From: Sipunculus nudus
Lineage: Eukaryota; Annelida; Sipuncula; Golfingiida; Sipunculidae
Direction: 5' to 3'
NCBI GenBank assembly: GCA_026874595.1
Contig: CM049317.1
Location: forward strand, 23,921,901-23,985,900
Length of the DNA stretch: 64,000 bases
The translations under genes were made by a program, and so were the position numbers. Positions 44,611-56,800 of this stretch are shown here, piece by piece (the stretch's first letter is position 1; every line of letters begins with the position of its first letter). Below the pieces are notes generated by a model. It did no database searches. It was given only the letters and a program-made list of their open reading frames with translations, and was not told where the DNA came from.

Positions 44611-44632
44611 CTACAGCAAAGGTTTGACACAT
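44611..44632 (-). CDS. Multi-copy peptide precursor, proposed last exon
   Basis: After a TTTATGTAG acceptor, 22 nt read in the phase left by the previous exon: the A completes a proline codon, then C-V-K-P-L-L-stop. With a start at 58839 the five exons total 480 nt, exactly 160 codons, so the frame closes. Support beyond phase is weak: the upstream tract is only moderately pyrimidine-rich, and other acceptors nearby (for example before AAATACC) would also reach a stop soon. The poly(A) signal at 44334 favours a last exon in this area. Confidence 0.35.
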
Positions 44633-45139
44633 CTACATAAACACAACAGTATAAATGTATGAAGGTAAATAGTTAAATACATACTGCGTGTAAAAGTGAC
44701 TGAAAATTCAAAGAAAATCAACCGCCTGTTTGTAGACTGCATAGCAAGCAGCGGGCTCTGATACAATCTAGTGCAGCAATCTACGTCTAATTGACACGGA
44801 GAAGTTAACATAATGTAAGCAAGTGGGTAGACATAGTTCCCGTATGAGCCTCGCTTTGAATCCGACTCTTGCTGTGCTACACAACCTCTGGTGACGTCAC
44901 ATGTCCACGGGTTCTGATGACTTGATTAGCGTACAGCTTTTGATGACGTCAATGTTTATTGGGGCTGGGGAGTCTCTCTCTTGTGGAGAATGGTCCTTTT
45001 AACGAAATAACAGAATAGCACGTGAACAAATAAATGCAAAAATGTATAATTAGAAACAACAGTAATGTCGATTGAAGAAATGTTATTAGAGTCAAACTTC
45101 GATATTAAAAAATCCTCGATACGATGGTTGCATTTGCGA

Positions 45140-45260
45140 GGTAGTCGTCTAAGCAGGGCCTTTTGTAAAGAGCGGACAAGAATCGGGACCTCAATAAAAT
45201 GGTCTTTGTTTTGAGGTGGTCGCTTTAATGAAGTGGTCGTTAAGTGAGGTTTTAGTGTTA
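45140..45260. repeat. Dispersed repeat of the GTGGTCGTTAAGTGAGG type
   Basis: GCGAGGTAGTCG, GGTCTTTGTTTTGAGGTGG and GGTCGCTTTAATGAAGTGG, internally repetitive. It lies in the last intron of the peptide gene. Confidence 0.4.
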
Positions 45261-45405
45261 TACTCTTATTGAGTACTTTTATATGATCACTTTTTTTAAT
45301 TAACATCGAGAGAATTATCTTTGCGGGTTTTTACTTTTGAATACAAAATAGTTTAATAGCTCAAATGATGGCGAGAGAAGGATATATTTTTTTTAGTATA
45401 CTTAC

Positions 45406-45471
45406 GGTTCTTTTGTGTACCTCTTGCGGATGAATCCCATGACGTCATCGTAACCCTTGTAACGCTTGCCG
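45406..45471 (-). CDS. Multi-copy peptide precursor, exon 4 (diverged copy)
   Basis: A 66-nt exon between TTTGTTACAG and CC|GTAAGT. It reads GKRYKGYDDVMGFIRKRYTKE, with split codons at both ends. The peptide YKGYDDVMGFI lies between KR and RKR. It is the most diverged copy: FMSFL has become VMGFI. Entry and exit phases equal those of the other copies, so the exon can be added or lost without breaking the frame. It is separated from exon 3 by about 7 kb that contains a solo LTR and a GC-rich palindromic island. Confidence 0.78.
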
Positions 45472-45929
45472 CTGTAACAAAGAAAAGATAATCGAATTAT
45501 ACAGCACATTCACGCATTATGTGTGGCGTCACAGGCAGTACATATTATATTTATCATAAATAGCTTGTAACACGTAAAGCAAGTGCAAAGTGGTCCCTAA
45601 TATCTCATATCTTAGTGGACAGTCGCCTGACTGGGATACAATCACAACAGATGGTATATTACTAGAGATATGAATAACTAGAAAAATGCATTGTTAGTAA
45701 TGCAGGCCTCCGCTATTTCGGCTGTCCTTGTTGTGGGATCCTCCGGAAAACGTGTTTGCATTCTCTTATCTAATCATTCTTCCAGGTCCAGTTTGCTGAA
45801 GTTCGAATCAAACCGTGTTTGCGGCGTCCGTAGGGTTAGCTTACTTTTACCGTGCGAAGGCCGTGAGAATGGGGAAGACACCTTGCCGTTCCCGCACTTC
45901 AGCCGCTTAAGTATTCCTGCGGTTTTAAC

Positions 45930-46680
45930 AACCTAATGATGATCTGCGGTTTGCGGTGACCGCAGCGGGTTGTGACCGAGGCTTAAACCGCATGTACACC
46001 GTGCGTCTCTCGGGTAGCCGAGAAGACGTTGAAAATCGCACGGGCATCCTACGACATCCGTACGTCTGCTGTGCGGTCTGCGCCTTAAGCCTCGGTCACA
46101 ACCCGCTGCGGTCACCGCACACCGTAGTGTACCTAACGGTTTCTGGGACCGCAGGAATACTTAAGCCTCGGTCACAACCCGCTGCGGCCACCCCACAACG
46201 TAGATCACCGTTCGGTTTTTGAAACCGCAGGAATACCTATGCGGCCGACATGCGGGAACGGCACGGTGTCTTTCTCATTCTCACGGTTCTCACACGGTGA
46301 AGAAAGCTAACCCTGCGGACGCCGCAAGCTGACCTTGCGGAAGCAGCAAAGACCCCTTACGACAGTCGCAGGTACGCCGTACTTCTCTCGAGTAGCCGAG
46401 TTTGCGATAAAAATCGCAACGGTATCCTACGACCTCCCTACGTCTACTGTACGGTGCCCCTACGGAGCCCGCACGTGGCTGCCTGACGCACGGCCGCCGC
46501 AACAACTTAAGCGCTTGCGCTAATGTCAGTTACGGTCGTTGCAGAGTCCCTGCGGCCTTTGAAAAACGCACGGTTGCAGTGCGTCTGCCGCACGGAATAG
46601 CCCAAAACTCTCGCCGTACGGCGACCGTATCCCGGTTGTGACCGAGGCTTACGCAACTCGCTGAATAAAGGTCTATGAAC
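45930..46680. repeat. GC-rich palindromic repeat island
   Basis: 33-bp arms at 45953-45985 and 46086-46118 are perfect reverse complements; a third copy of the arm (CCTCGGTCACAACCCGCTGC) lies at about 46162-46195 and a fourth part at about 46631-46652. Blocks such as CTCTCGGGTAGCCGAG and CATCCTACGACATCCGTACG recur about 350 bp later in altered form. The whole island is much more GC-rich than its surroundings. Open frames across it on both strands are by-products. Confidence 0.85.
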
Positions 46681-46689
46681 GCGTAGATA

Positions 46690-48480
46690 ACTGCCACTGA
46701 CATGAAAGAATGACGATGCACCACAAACACAACACTTATATAGTTAGAATGGCCAATGAATATGAAAAAAAAGTGAAATATAAAACATGACCAAGTTTTA
46801 TAGTAAATCTAATAATCAGTACGATTAAGTAACATTCCAAAACAATAAGGAACCCAAAATCAAATATCCGATGGCGATTGGTTCAACACCCTGCAACCAC
46901 CTGCCGAAAGCGGGTGTTCACATGATGACTTAAAAAAATCTCGATATTAACTTTAACCCTGAAATATCCCACACTTCGCAAAATCGGATTAATAAGATAC
47001 CTCACAGTCTGGCCCCCACAATGCACTGCGGCTACTAAATACACCGATGGCGTAGGTTAAATGTAAAAAAAAATGTAATGTAGTCCCTTAGATATCGTTG
47101 GGGAATTTTTTATCAAGGCTACTAACATAAACCTGAGTGTGACTTCACGGAATAAGTAATCTTTTGCAAGCATGCGCAATCGAAATGTTAACATAGTGTT
47201 TCCTTGAAATGTAACACATTGTTATTTTTAAGTTTGACAGTTGAGACAAGTAGTGCCGTTTATCCCACAATGCTCATCAGGAAAAGGTTGGTTCGAGAAG
47301 AAACGACCTCTAGTGGAAGGTTGAAAGTATCCATGAAACGGGGTTTATCAGGGCCTTGTTGTTCCAATGCTTTATTTCCTTCCAACTCTGTCGAGCTCTG
47401 TTTCCTTCAAATGGTTCACGTTTTTACAGAAATCTTTTTTTTCACTTGGTAGACATGTGAAAATGTGAGTCCTTCAGTGACATTTATTTCACCAAACCCG
47501 CCACTCACTCTGTCCCGTGGCGTAATTCTAGAGAGAACAAGTCTGCGCCGTCAGCGCCTGACTATAACGGGATGGTTAAAAAACAAATCGCGCAGCTGGT
47601 GTGAACAGACAGCCCTAAACACAATCGTTAATATTTAATGCTACGCTGAAGAAATAGACGACGGAAATCGAACAGGTTACTCAATTATATATCTGATAAC
47701 CAGAAGCTGTGAAGTCCAGCCAAGCAGACACTACTGTCAGCACAGGGGGCATAACTGACAGCATTGCATGTGTGACCCGTGGGGCTAGATTCGGAAGCAT
47801 GACGCTGGCTGTCTTGTTTGCCGTGACACTCGTTCTATTAGTGAATCACGCACAGCGGGTTTTGTCACCTGGTTCTTCGTACGGCCCCGTCATGCAACCG
47901 TTACCTTACATCTCGTTGCCATGGAAACCGTCCTCCAAAAAGACAATATGATGGATTGTGAATGGCTAATATGAATATTGTTAATAAATGCAAACCAACC
48001 GCGGGGATATAAAGAAGAAAATATTAGAATAATCAGAGATTAGTTTCCCCGTTTCTATGCATCGCACAGTCGTCACTCATTCCCTATGCCACTGCTGGCA
48101 TATAGGCAGATTTTACCGTATGTGGCCGCGAGGGTCCTTGCACATGACTTCTTACATGGCAATAACTTTGAACATTTAGGGAAACATTCCTAAAAACGCT
48201 AATGGGCAAGACAGTCTCATAACGATTAAGAAAATTGTTTTAATAATCCGGTCGGAACACAAAGTCCTTCAGTTTGATAATAAAACCGTCAATAGTCATT
48301 TCAGTATTTCCGCAATCCATATGTTATACAGACTGACCTTGCCCCAATCAAAATGAGCAAAGAAAATCAGGAACCTTAATCTTTCATGAATTAAAACAGA
48401 TGACTCGTCCTTGGAAGTTGGACGCAAGGACAAAAAGCAATAATTGAAACGTCCAGTGTTCTGTGCGAGTCTCTCAGTCT
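46690..48480. other. Intronic stretch of the peptide gene, no exon seen
   Basis: No further copy of the FMSFL exon was found on the minus strand. The plus-strand frames at 47204-47452 and 47709-47951 have no recognisable motif. Confidence 0.4.
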
Positions 48481-48483
48481 TTG

Positions 48484-48581
48484 GCTGAGAGAGAGAGAGA
48501 GAATGTGAGAGGGAGAGCAAAGTCATATATTTACACTAGCAATTAGAGTACACAGGCAGTGAGCCCACGACAGTAAAACAA

Positions 48582-48646
<65 letters not shown>
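48484..48646. repeat. GA-rich tract and (TA)n microsatellite
   Basis: (GA)n at about 48487-48502 and a pure TA tract at 48584-48646. Confidence 0.9.
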
Positions 48647-48649
48647 GCT

Positions 48650-50700
48650 TCGCTACCATCGAATTTAAATTTACTTAAGTGTCTCAGTTAACTTCTGATT
48701 TGTTTGCCGGCCGTCCCACTTCTAGAGTTTTGTTTTCTATCAGCAAAGCGTCTTAGTTTAACTTCGTAACTTCGTAAAGTTATTCGGAAAAGCCAGGGAA
48801 CCGAGGGACCTGGTGGTCGGGACATGTCCAGTCTGCGGTGTGTCGCTCCTTGTATTTCCTTTACAAAGCCGTATATCTCCCCGTCCTATCGGAGTTTGTT
48901 TATTTGCAATTCCTCAGGAGAAACTGAATCCTTTCTAATGCTGTCCACAGTAGGACAACGTAGACATAGAGATAAGAATTCAGCTACCCCGGAGAGACAC
49001 CATCAATTGTTTCATCCTCAAGCACTCTTAGATTTACCGTTGGGTGAATTAATTTTCCAGGCACTTTTCTGTGTTCAACAACAAACTTGCAATGTATACC
49101 AGGTCTGTTTGTCAATTGCTTGGAAATATACAGGAACCGGCAATACCCGGGCAACGTGGTTCCCTTGGTAACGATGTATGTTTCAATAAAAAGTATTAAA
49201 CAATGTATAAGTATTGGAAACTGACGACCTTACCTCGAAAGATCGGATGAAAAATTTCCCTATATCCCCCTATTTATTTTAGATATTCCGAAATAATGAT
49301 TTCGTCTTTTTAAGATGATCGATTGTGCCGTTTTCCTTGAACCCAAAGCTTGCATTTATCGTTAGAATAAAATGCAGGATCGCAAATTCCAGCTCCAAAC
49401 GGTAATTAAGCTCTACCTTCATCCATTATGGAAAAAGTGAAAAAATATGACGAAAATACATATTTTCATGCCGAATTTAATTATGAAATTTTCGATGTTT
49501 TATTAAATGTTATACTAATGTGAATTGGCGATAATAAGTACGTACATTTTTCAATGCGCATGGAAGTTGAATGGATTTAATAGCGCTTTCAATCAAGGTG
49601 ACCTTGTAATTGCAAGGTTAGTTTAATTATCTTGTCAAAGAGGAATTAAGAAACGCCGCGAGATCTTTAAAGGAGAAATGGAGAGACCTCGATAGAATCT
49701 AGGAGACTCGCTTTTATATCTTAACTACATGTGATACGTGTCTGACATTCTAAGACTCCATTCATGACGAACCTGAAGTCCGAAACACCTCATAATTGTA
49801 TATCATTCTTATATTATGTTTCCCTTCATTATTATTCATTAGATAATTTCATTCACAGATTGTATACATTTTCATAAAAGCATCATGGGTATTTCAGTTC
49901 ATTATATGGTATGACATAACTTTTGAATTCCTTTTAATGTTCAGGATTTTTATTAATTTCCAAAATAAGTAATAGTTTAGATATCGAGGTAGTTATGCTT
50001 TGATTTCTTTTCAAGTAACAATTTTACGACTTGGCGGATCGTGTCTTGATGACTTAGAGCGAATTTGACCAGATATGGTTTTGTTTTGTTAGGATGCAAA
50101 GATGCCATTTTAAAACACAACACAGATTTGACGATAGTAAAAGTAAGTATAGTGCAGAAGGACACATTTCATAGGTTTCGACAACTGGAATAAGACAAGC
50201 AGAGAGATTAACGAAACCAAATGCTCGTTAAAAAGCTTCACATCTTATGGAAGCCTCACCCCGAAATTATTAATTTCAGGTCGTGTCTCTGGAGGCCAAT
50301 GTATTTTGAATGAAACTTGTCTTTATCAGAGTAAAACTCCGGTTTAACTATCTTCTACAGTATCTTAAGGACCAAGCGTTCATCAGGAACATCTGGTCCC
50401 CCATGACCATAAACTGTACATCGGAGTACTCCAATAACATCAAAACACGAACTGACGACGAGGAATCGAATTATATGAAAAGTACTTCGGGCTCAGCTGA
50501 GCTCCTAATGCAAAAAACCATCAGAGATCTTATGGTCTATCCAGGGACGTGCGGGACTTTTTTTTCTGATTTGAGCCTCTTAAAGGGGACTAACGAGTCC
50601 CTAGACGTGAACCCAGTGACACATTTAATGTACAATTTATTATGTCCTTGGGTTATATGATACAGTTGATGATGTAAGAAAATGCAAAGAGTTCACATCT
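48650..50700. other. Intronic stretch of the peptide gene, no exon seen
   Basis: Open frames at 48824-49171 and 50310-50660 on the plus strand show no domain, signal peptide or repeat of the peptide motif. Confidence 0.4.
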
Positions 50701-50707
50701 TACACTG

Positions 50708-51572
50708 TGTTACGGAACCTAATATCAACAGATCACGTATGCATGACGAACATAAATTTTGTCAAGGAGATTAAAAAATCAGATTCTGTAACACTAGGCA
50801 GCGTGGAATGTCCAGGGGAATGAACAAAGAAGTCAGCGGTTTTTCGTTAACAAATAACTATAATTTACTCTTAAAACAGCCCTAACATTACAATACACTA
50901 AATCAATACAATTACACAGTATAACAGCGGTACAACAACAATCAATACAATCACACAGTAAAATAAACAAAGTGCACAGTACCTGGATACCACTGTCACA
51001 GCGATAAGTCCTTTAAAATGTATAAGCCGGATGAAAAGTTCACTCGGAGAATAACAGTCCAATGTAAAGCTCTTGTAACAATCCAGAAACTAAACTTGAG
51101 ACAGTCAGCACTAAATTGTAAAGTGTTAGCAATAGTAGAATCCCTGAAATTACTAGATAATCGGATAAGTCCAACTGACTCACACGCTTCCGTGTCCGCT
51201 GGAATATTCTCTCACCTCTCTCTCTCTCGGTTCTAAAACACAGCCCCCTATTTATAACTTTTCATCTCCAGCCGAGAACCTTCCATTGCTCGTACATTCT
51301 AAAGAATCTAACACAGTACACACGTTCAAAGAACATACCAGAACAACGAATGCCGTGTCTCAACATATTAGGGTTCACACGTGAGCTCGCCCGGCTCGGC
51401 CAGGCGAGAAAGCCCCAAGCTAGCATGACAACGAGCGTTCAACCAGTACGGATTAAACTGAGAGTGCAACACCCGGCCAGGCGAGGCAGCCACAACACGA
51501 GTTACGCCCGTGTCACACAACAAAAAGACATCTGTAAGACTTGTGCACACAATAAAAAGGACACCTGTAACA
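50708..51572 (-). mobile_element. Solo LTR with CACTG target-site duplication
   Basis: Begins TGTTACGGAACC and ends CACCTGTAACA, the reverse complement of the family LTR. CACTG lies directly on both sides (50703-50707 and 51573-51577), a 5-bp target-site duplication. The outer end is extended by a partial duplication (GACATCTGTAAGACTTGTG before GGACACCTGTAACA). It lies in the third intron of the peptide gene, in the same orientation as that gene, so its poly(A) signal is in sense. Confidence 0.92.
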
Positions 51573-51894
51573 CACTGTCACGGAACTTGTTTCTTTTTCA
51601 AACAATACATGTGAGCATTCTTTGTTGTGATTCTTGTCAGCTGTTTCCAACACTGGTTTATGTAATAGAAACAGAGATAATTTCAAGATTTTTTGTTAAC
51701 CAATGTAGGGTGGGTTTCGCATTAAAAAGATCTGTGCCTAGTTATTCTGAAAGTGTTTGCCTCAGGGGAAATTTTAGATGAAAAGAATAACACTTTCTTA
51801 TTTTAATTATTATTTTTTTGTTGGAGTTAATTGCCTTCATCTTGTAATGCTAGCTTAACTTACTTTAATGTATTTACATCTGCCGATTTTTCCG

Positions 51895-52095
51895 ACTAAA
51901 TGCATGGCAGGGCAGTAGCACACGCTTCATCCTGGTGTTAACCAGGCTAGGTGACTACTGCACCTGCGGGTCCTTGCCATGCCACCGAGTAAACCAGCGA
52001 AAGGCTCACTCGTTTGTGATTGAAACACGGTCATGGGGTACAGCCTTCCCATTAGGCATACAGAGCCCTAGCCCTAAGTGGGGTCTGACCATGAA
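51895..52095. repeat. Possible short interspersed element with internal pairing
   Basis: GGCAGGGCAGTAG and CTACTGCACC can pair, and GCATGGCAGGGC pairs in part with CTTGCCATGCC. It has the look of a folded SINE head or small palindromic element, but there is no clear A- or B-box. Confidence 0.3.
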
Positions 52096-52334
52096 AAACT
52101 GACTTATCTGAATTTATTTCGAACCCGCTTTCTCCCGGCTTTGAATCCTGGGCTTAACGGGAAACACTTTCGCAAGACGACCAAAGCTGACACAAAGCAA
52201 AGTATCGAAATTAATACCACAAACATGATACCGATGTTTTGAAACCTGACAAATTATCTGCACCACTATAAGAAATAAAACAATCTCCAATGTTCCCATG
52301 CATTACGGAAGCAAGCAGTGTCAGTAAAAGAGGA

Positions 52335-52445
52335 GTAAAACGTTCCCCGCTGTTCGAATCCCGGACTGGCTATGAGACTGGTTCGGTAGGTTTCTCCGGA
52401 TTCTCCTGTTGCCTCCACCTCCTAGTTATTATAACTTTTTGTACA
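52335..52445 (+). mobile_element. tRNA-derived SINE fragment
   Basis: The B-box GTTCGAATCCC is followed by GGTTTCTCCGGATTCTCCTG, the tail type seen in the SINE at 16490-16655. It ends about 60 nt before exon 3 of the peptide gene. Confidence 0.6.
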
Positions 52446-52502
52446 ATCCATGCAAAATGAACAAAATTGATAGTAGAGACACAGGGGACACAGCTTCCCT
52501 AC

Positions 52503-52577
52503 CTGCTCTCTGGAAGTCTCTTACGAAGGAAAGACATGAATGAGTCGTATCCGGAGTGGTCCCTCTTCTCAGTGTTA
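52503..52577 (-). CDS. Multi-copy peptide precursor, exon 3
   Basis: A 75-nt exon between TATTTTTTTCCAG and AGCAG|GTAGGG. It reads NTEKRDHSGYDSFMSFLRKR followed by LPES and a split codon. The peptide DHSGYDSFMSFL is released by KR before and RKR after. A single nucleotide finishes the first codon and two begin the last, exactly as in exons 2 and 4. Compared with exon 2, ten of the twelve peptide positions are identical or similar, but codon choice differs, as expected of an old duplication under selection on the protein. Confidence 0.85.
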
Positions 52578-53104
52578 CTGGAAAAAAATATTCCTCAGAT
52601 AAACGGAATTTTGATTTCGTTGAAAAAAAAACGTGACTATATTAATGTCTATTTTATACTATTAAATGATTAGGACATTTGGTAAACACCTTGGACCAGT
52701 TGGAATATGTACGTATCTTAACGTAAAATTAAAATCCAGGATGTCTAATTAAGACATATCATTCTTGTCATATGGACATATTCCACATAATCATTATTTG
52801 TTACACATTAAACAACAAGTGCCAGAAAATGCTGTATCCCTTTAGCAAAACTGCATCCGCCACTACTGTAGCCTTAACACCTTTTTGTTCATGACGCCAG
52901 ATAATTCGGTTAAAGCCTCGTATCCGTGTGAAGCAATAACATTTAAAGATCCCATTTTAATTTTTTCACCTAAAGGGACCAAAACCGTCTTTATAAGTGT
53001 TGACAACGTTTTGATATATCTGCATAGTATAGCATTTATATGTAAGAATTCAACGAGACAAAAGCCTGAAGCCACAGCAGAAAAGGATCCAGACAGGCAT
53101 ATTG

Positions 53105-53268
53105 TAACCCGTACCCCTCCGGCCGTGTTACTTGAAAGGGCCCTATTTCCATATTTGACGTCAACCAATTACAGATAACCCCTTACACATTTTATAAGGA
53201 AAAGGCCAAAACACGCCGATCGAATCGTATACAGGCTGCTCGTTTTGTTTGTATCCACGTGGGGGGGG
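53105..53268 (-). repeat. Dispersed repeat family R, partial copy 5
   Basis: TTTATAAGGAAAAGGCCAAA, AGGCTGCTCGTTTTGTTTG and TATCCACGTGG match the family in reverse orientation, ending at a G run (53261-53274). Confidence 0.55.
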
Positions 53269-53400
53269 GGGGGCAAAATAGTCTAAAAAAATTCAACAAG
53301 ACACGGATACTGCGATACGTATCGTAATACGCTACCGCTTGTCGCAAAATATTGCAATTCGATATTTGTAGGCGATTACCAATACTGCTTCTTTGCCTAC

Positions 53401-53472
53401 CTGTCTTCTGGCACACGTTTCTTCAGGAAGGACATGAAATCGTCGTAGCCGCCGTTATCACGCTTCTCAGCA
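53401..53472 (-). CDS. Multi-copy peptide precursor, exon 2
   Basis: A 72-nt exon between CTTTTTTCAG and GACAG|GTAGGC. It reads AEKRDNGGYDDFMSFLKKR then VPED, with split codons at both ends. The peptide DNGGYDDFMSFL lies between KR and KKR. The core GYD-x-FMSFL is shared with exon 3. No glycine precedes the basic site, so the peptide would not be amidated. The exon joins in frame to exon 1 (split serine) and exon 3 (split serine). Intron lengths on either side are about 5.1 kb and 0.8 kb. Confidence 0.85.
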
Positions 53473-53516
53473 CTGAAAAAAGAGACAGAAATAATGGTCA
53501 GGTCAACGCCTGGCTG

Positions 53517-53895
53517 CCTCTGCCAGGAGGGCACGTGTTCATTCTCGTTCGTGTGTGTGTGTGTTTGTTTGTTCACAACAAATCTCACGCAGTCTTGTAC
53601 GGAATTCCATGAAATTTTCAGGGCACCTCGGGAATGGGCAAATGACGAAACGGTTCTCCTCGTAATCAGGATCCAGGATGGACTTTCATGAATATTCACA
53701 AATGTGCAGTCACATATGAATGATTGAAATGGGTATATGGGCCGGATGAGTGAATGCACACAATTGTTTGGGAAAAGATGCACGAATGGGCCTGGGAATA
53801 TGGGTCAATGAGTGAAAAGAGCACGGGTTCTGCGTATCCCACATTACAAAACGCCCAGATGGCGGAGGCCTGCATTCATGAGAATGCATGTTTCT
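53517..53895 (+). repeat. Dispersed repeat family S, longest copy
   Basis: CTGCCTCTGCCAGGAGGG, CATTCTCGTTCGTGTG, GAATATTCACAAATGTGCAG, GGGCCTGGGAATATGGG, GAATGCATGTTTCTAG. It contains a GT microsatellite near 53551-53562. Confidence 0.6.
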
Positions 53896-53899
53896 AGTT

Positions 53900-56800
53900 T
53901 ATGCCTTTTTTTCTAGTTTTGCTTGTATGCCTGTTAGTATATCTATATGTCCATGAAGAGTCCCGACCGGTGGTGCTGCTATTCTCATATGTAAACTTTA
54001 ATTACTGTTGGAGCCTTCCAAGAGTTCGCAACTTAATGCTGTAGACTCACAGAACCTTTTTCGGCAAATGGCTAGTTCCAGAGATACTAAAATATATGTT
54101 TCCCACCAATTCCCTGAAAAAGTATGTTTTCTTTTGGTTCCTTATATATAGTTACTGGAGTAACTGGTTCGTTCAGTAGAAGTTCATCAATAGGAAGTTT
54201 CCATAAACAAAATTAAAAAAAAACTTCCCATGTCCCCTCAAACCCTGTTCTAGGAAAACAGATTATTGAAGGTGATTTTCCCTGATTATTGCAGACTACT
54301 CTGAGACAGATGAAAGCCTACGTTCTACTAAGGTACGCGTTTTTCTTATTGTTGACATTATGTATCACCAATTCTTAAAAGGAATGGGCGGTTAAAAGCA
54401 AACATATATTTTAAAAGACTGTCAGCTAGTAAGGGATACTGGCTAGAGTTGATTCCGCGCCTGTGATATAGAGAACCTGTATGAGAGCGGTCACCGACCT
54501 CTACAGTGAAATGCTTCATTGAGCGGTGTCGTAATAGAATTGTCTGAGAGAAGCGATTTCCCTGTGCAGGTAAGAACACAATGTAATCGGTTTCAGCGCC
54601 AGCATTACTTTTATTGATTTCCAACAGCAGCTACTATGGTCAAACTGCCAGTATTTTGGCCAAACAGTTAGAAAGTGTAGACGCAATAAATAATTTTATT
54701 ATTTTATATAAGTACCCATGGAAGTGGTTAGGAAATTGATAACCAGCCGGTTTTACAATGTCGGTATTTGCCACCGATTGGATGGAGGGGATAATAGTGA
54801 GCCAGCTTTTTTTCATATTATAATATATTTTATATGTCACATATTTATATATATATATATTAAATTATATGCATATATAATTAATTAATAACTACTTAAA
54901 CTATGACTGACAGGACACTACAAAATGACATAATATAATTAAGCGTTCATTAGGAGAAAAGTTTCTCTTTATGCAGTAAGCACAGTGAAACAATTCTGAT
55001 AGTATTATGTAATTGAAACAAAACATCATAGTCCTAATTGATGTTTTTCTAGGTCACGATAAAAGAATTAATAAATCTTCAAAAGAACAAATATCGACCT
55101 TTTGTCTGCTAAATATTTCATTGCTCGTTCACGTTTCATTGGGAGGCCGCTATTGAGTAAATCTTGATTGCAGCTTCCGCAAATGAAGTTTGTCTGAAGG
55201 AACGGAAGGGCAGATTTATCGGGCAGGAATCGCCATAAGGGCCGCAATGTATCAATCATTGCTATTTGACCTACTATTAGGCTTATGAATAAACAATAGG
55301 CTTAATGACAATACATCCACTTATCACGACTGCAATCACTATTGTAGAGCCGCTGTAGTTAAAGAAACATGCCGCCAGTGAAGATAATAACATTATGGAA
55401 AAAATACACCGGTAAAAAACGACGGCGGCTTGTTTGTTATTTTCAGCATATGGTCTCTAATGCAGCAGCTGCAAGAGTCTGGGTGACCTTTCTCGACTCA
55501 TAACAGTGACATGTTGAGTGAATGTAAAGATAACGGAGCTGGCGTTCTCTGAATTAAGCCCGCGCCTAGTCCAGATGTGATAATATCCGCTCGCAGGAAT
55601 ATGAAAATGATTCAGATTCCAAACTAATCAGTTTTTTAAAAGTTATATCCTTTGAGATTGCAACAATAAAGAAAACTCCTATACTGTAGCGGCTAACACC
55701 AGTTGTTAAGGCCTGATACGTACTCTATTCCAGGGTATTAAATCCCTGTAAGCTAGCCTAGGTACAAATTGATGGAGTCTTAACCGCTGAAGAATTCGCA
55801 ATTTAAGGCATAGAAGGCGTTTTTAAAAAATACAAATGTCTGCTTGGTATCTCGTTTAAAGTGTTTACTATCCCTCTTGTGATCATTGTCCGACTAATTA
55901 TGAAAATGTGTACCTCTACTCAGAAAGGTCACTTCGGCGTTTTCCGCTTTTCTGATATTGACACTTCGAAGAATGTTCCATCTGAACGCGATTAAGACAA
56001 AGTTTAAATTTTGAGAATGAACCTTCGGAATAATTATCTTGATTATACATTTTGATTTCCATTCTGCATCTCAAACTGTTTCTTCCCATTCTGAAATATG
56101 CAAAACGAATGCATTGAAATACTTTGATTGCCAAGAATAATGTTTAACTCATGGCATTTCTTCGTCTCCTAAGACACTTCAGGAACGGTTTAAAGTACAT
56201 TAACACTGTAGATTAAGACATTTATATGGCTCAATGTGACAGAGTACGGCCCAACTACTAGATATTAACTATATTTATTCTCTAGTGATAGTAAATATAT
56301 TGGGAATGGCCACTGAGTGGGTTGACAGGCACCCATGGAAGGCAATGAAGGAGAAAGATTAAAGAATTTTGCATATTCCGAAAGTCAAGTATAATCTAGT
56401 GTAAACCCAATAATGTTTCGCCCTAGTTCTCATTTTATAAACTTAATTGAAATCTGAGGAACCTGAACATTTTCTTTTCATGCGTTATAAGCAGCCTTAA
56501 ACAGTCTTGAAGACTGACAGGTTGACACTTTCAGCATTTTATTCCGTCCGTATAAAATCCGAAGTGGTAGCATTAATACACACTCAAAGAATAATAATAA
56601 GATGGACATGCGCTCTTTAGCTTAATGATGCACTATTAACCTCTGGGTGATATGATAATTACGAATTGAAAGTAGCGTCTGACACGTGGTCCCAGTGGTA
56701 TTTACTACTTGCGAACTATTGTCCCGCTTGGCGAACTCCGCCTTTAACTACGGTAATTACAGCATCCAATGAGCAAATTATGAAACCAGGATTTTATTAG

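Noticed and set aside
45933-46730. Arg/Cys-rich open frames on both strands
   Set aside because: They fall in the GC-rich palindromic island where stops are rare by composition.
51350-51781. 143-codon plus-strand open frame
   Set aside because: Its first half is antisense solo-LTR sequence and its second half has no motif.
55068-55259. Minus-strand frame with C-X2-C (FICGSCNQDLLNSGLP)
   Set aside because: Faintly like zinc-binding parts of transposon helper proteins, but too short and isolated to call.
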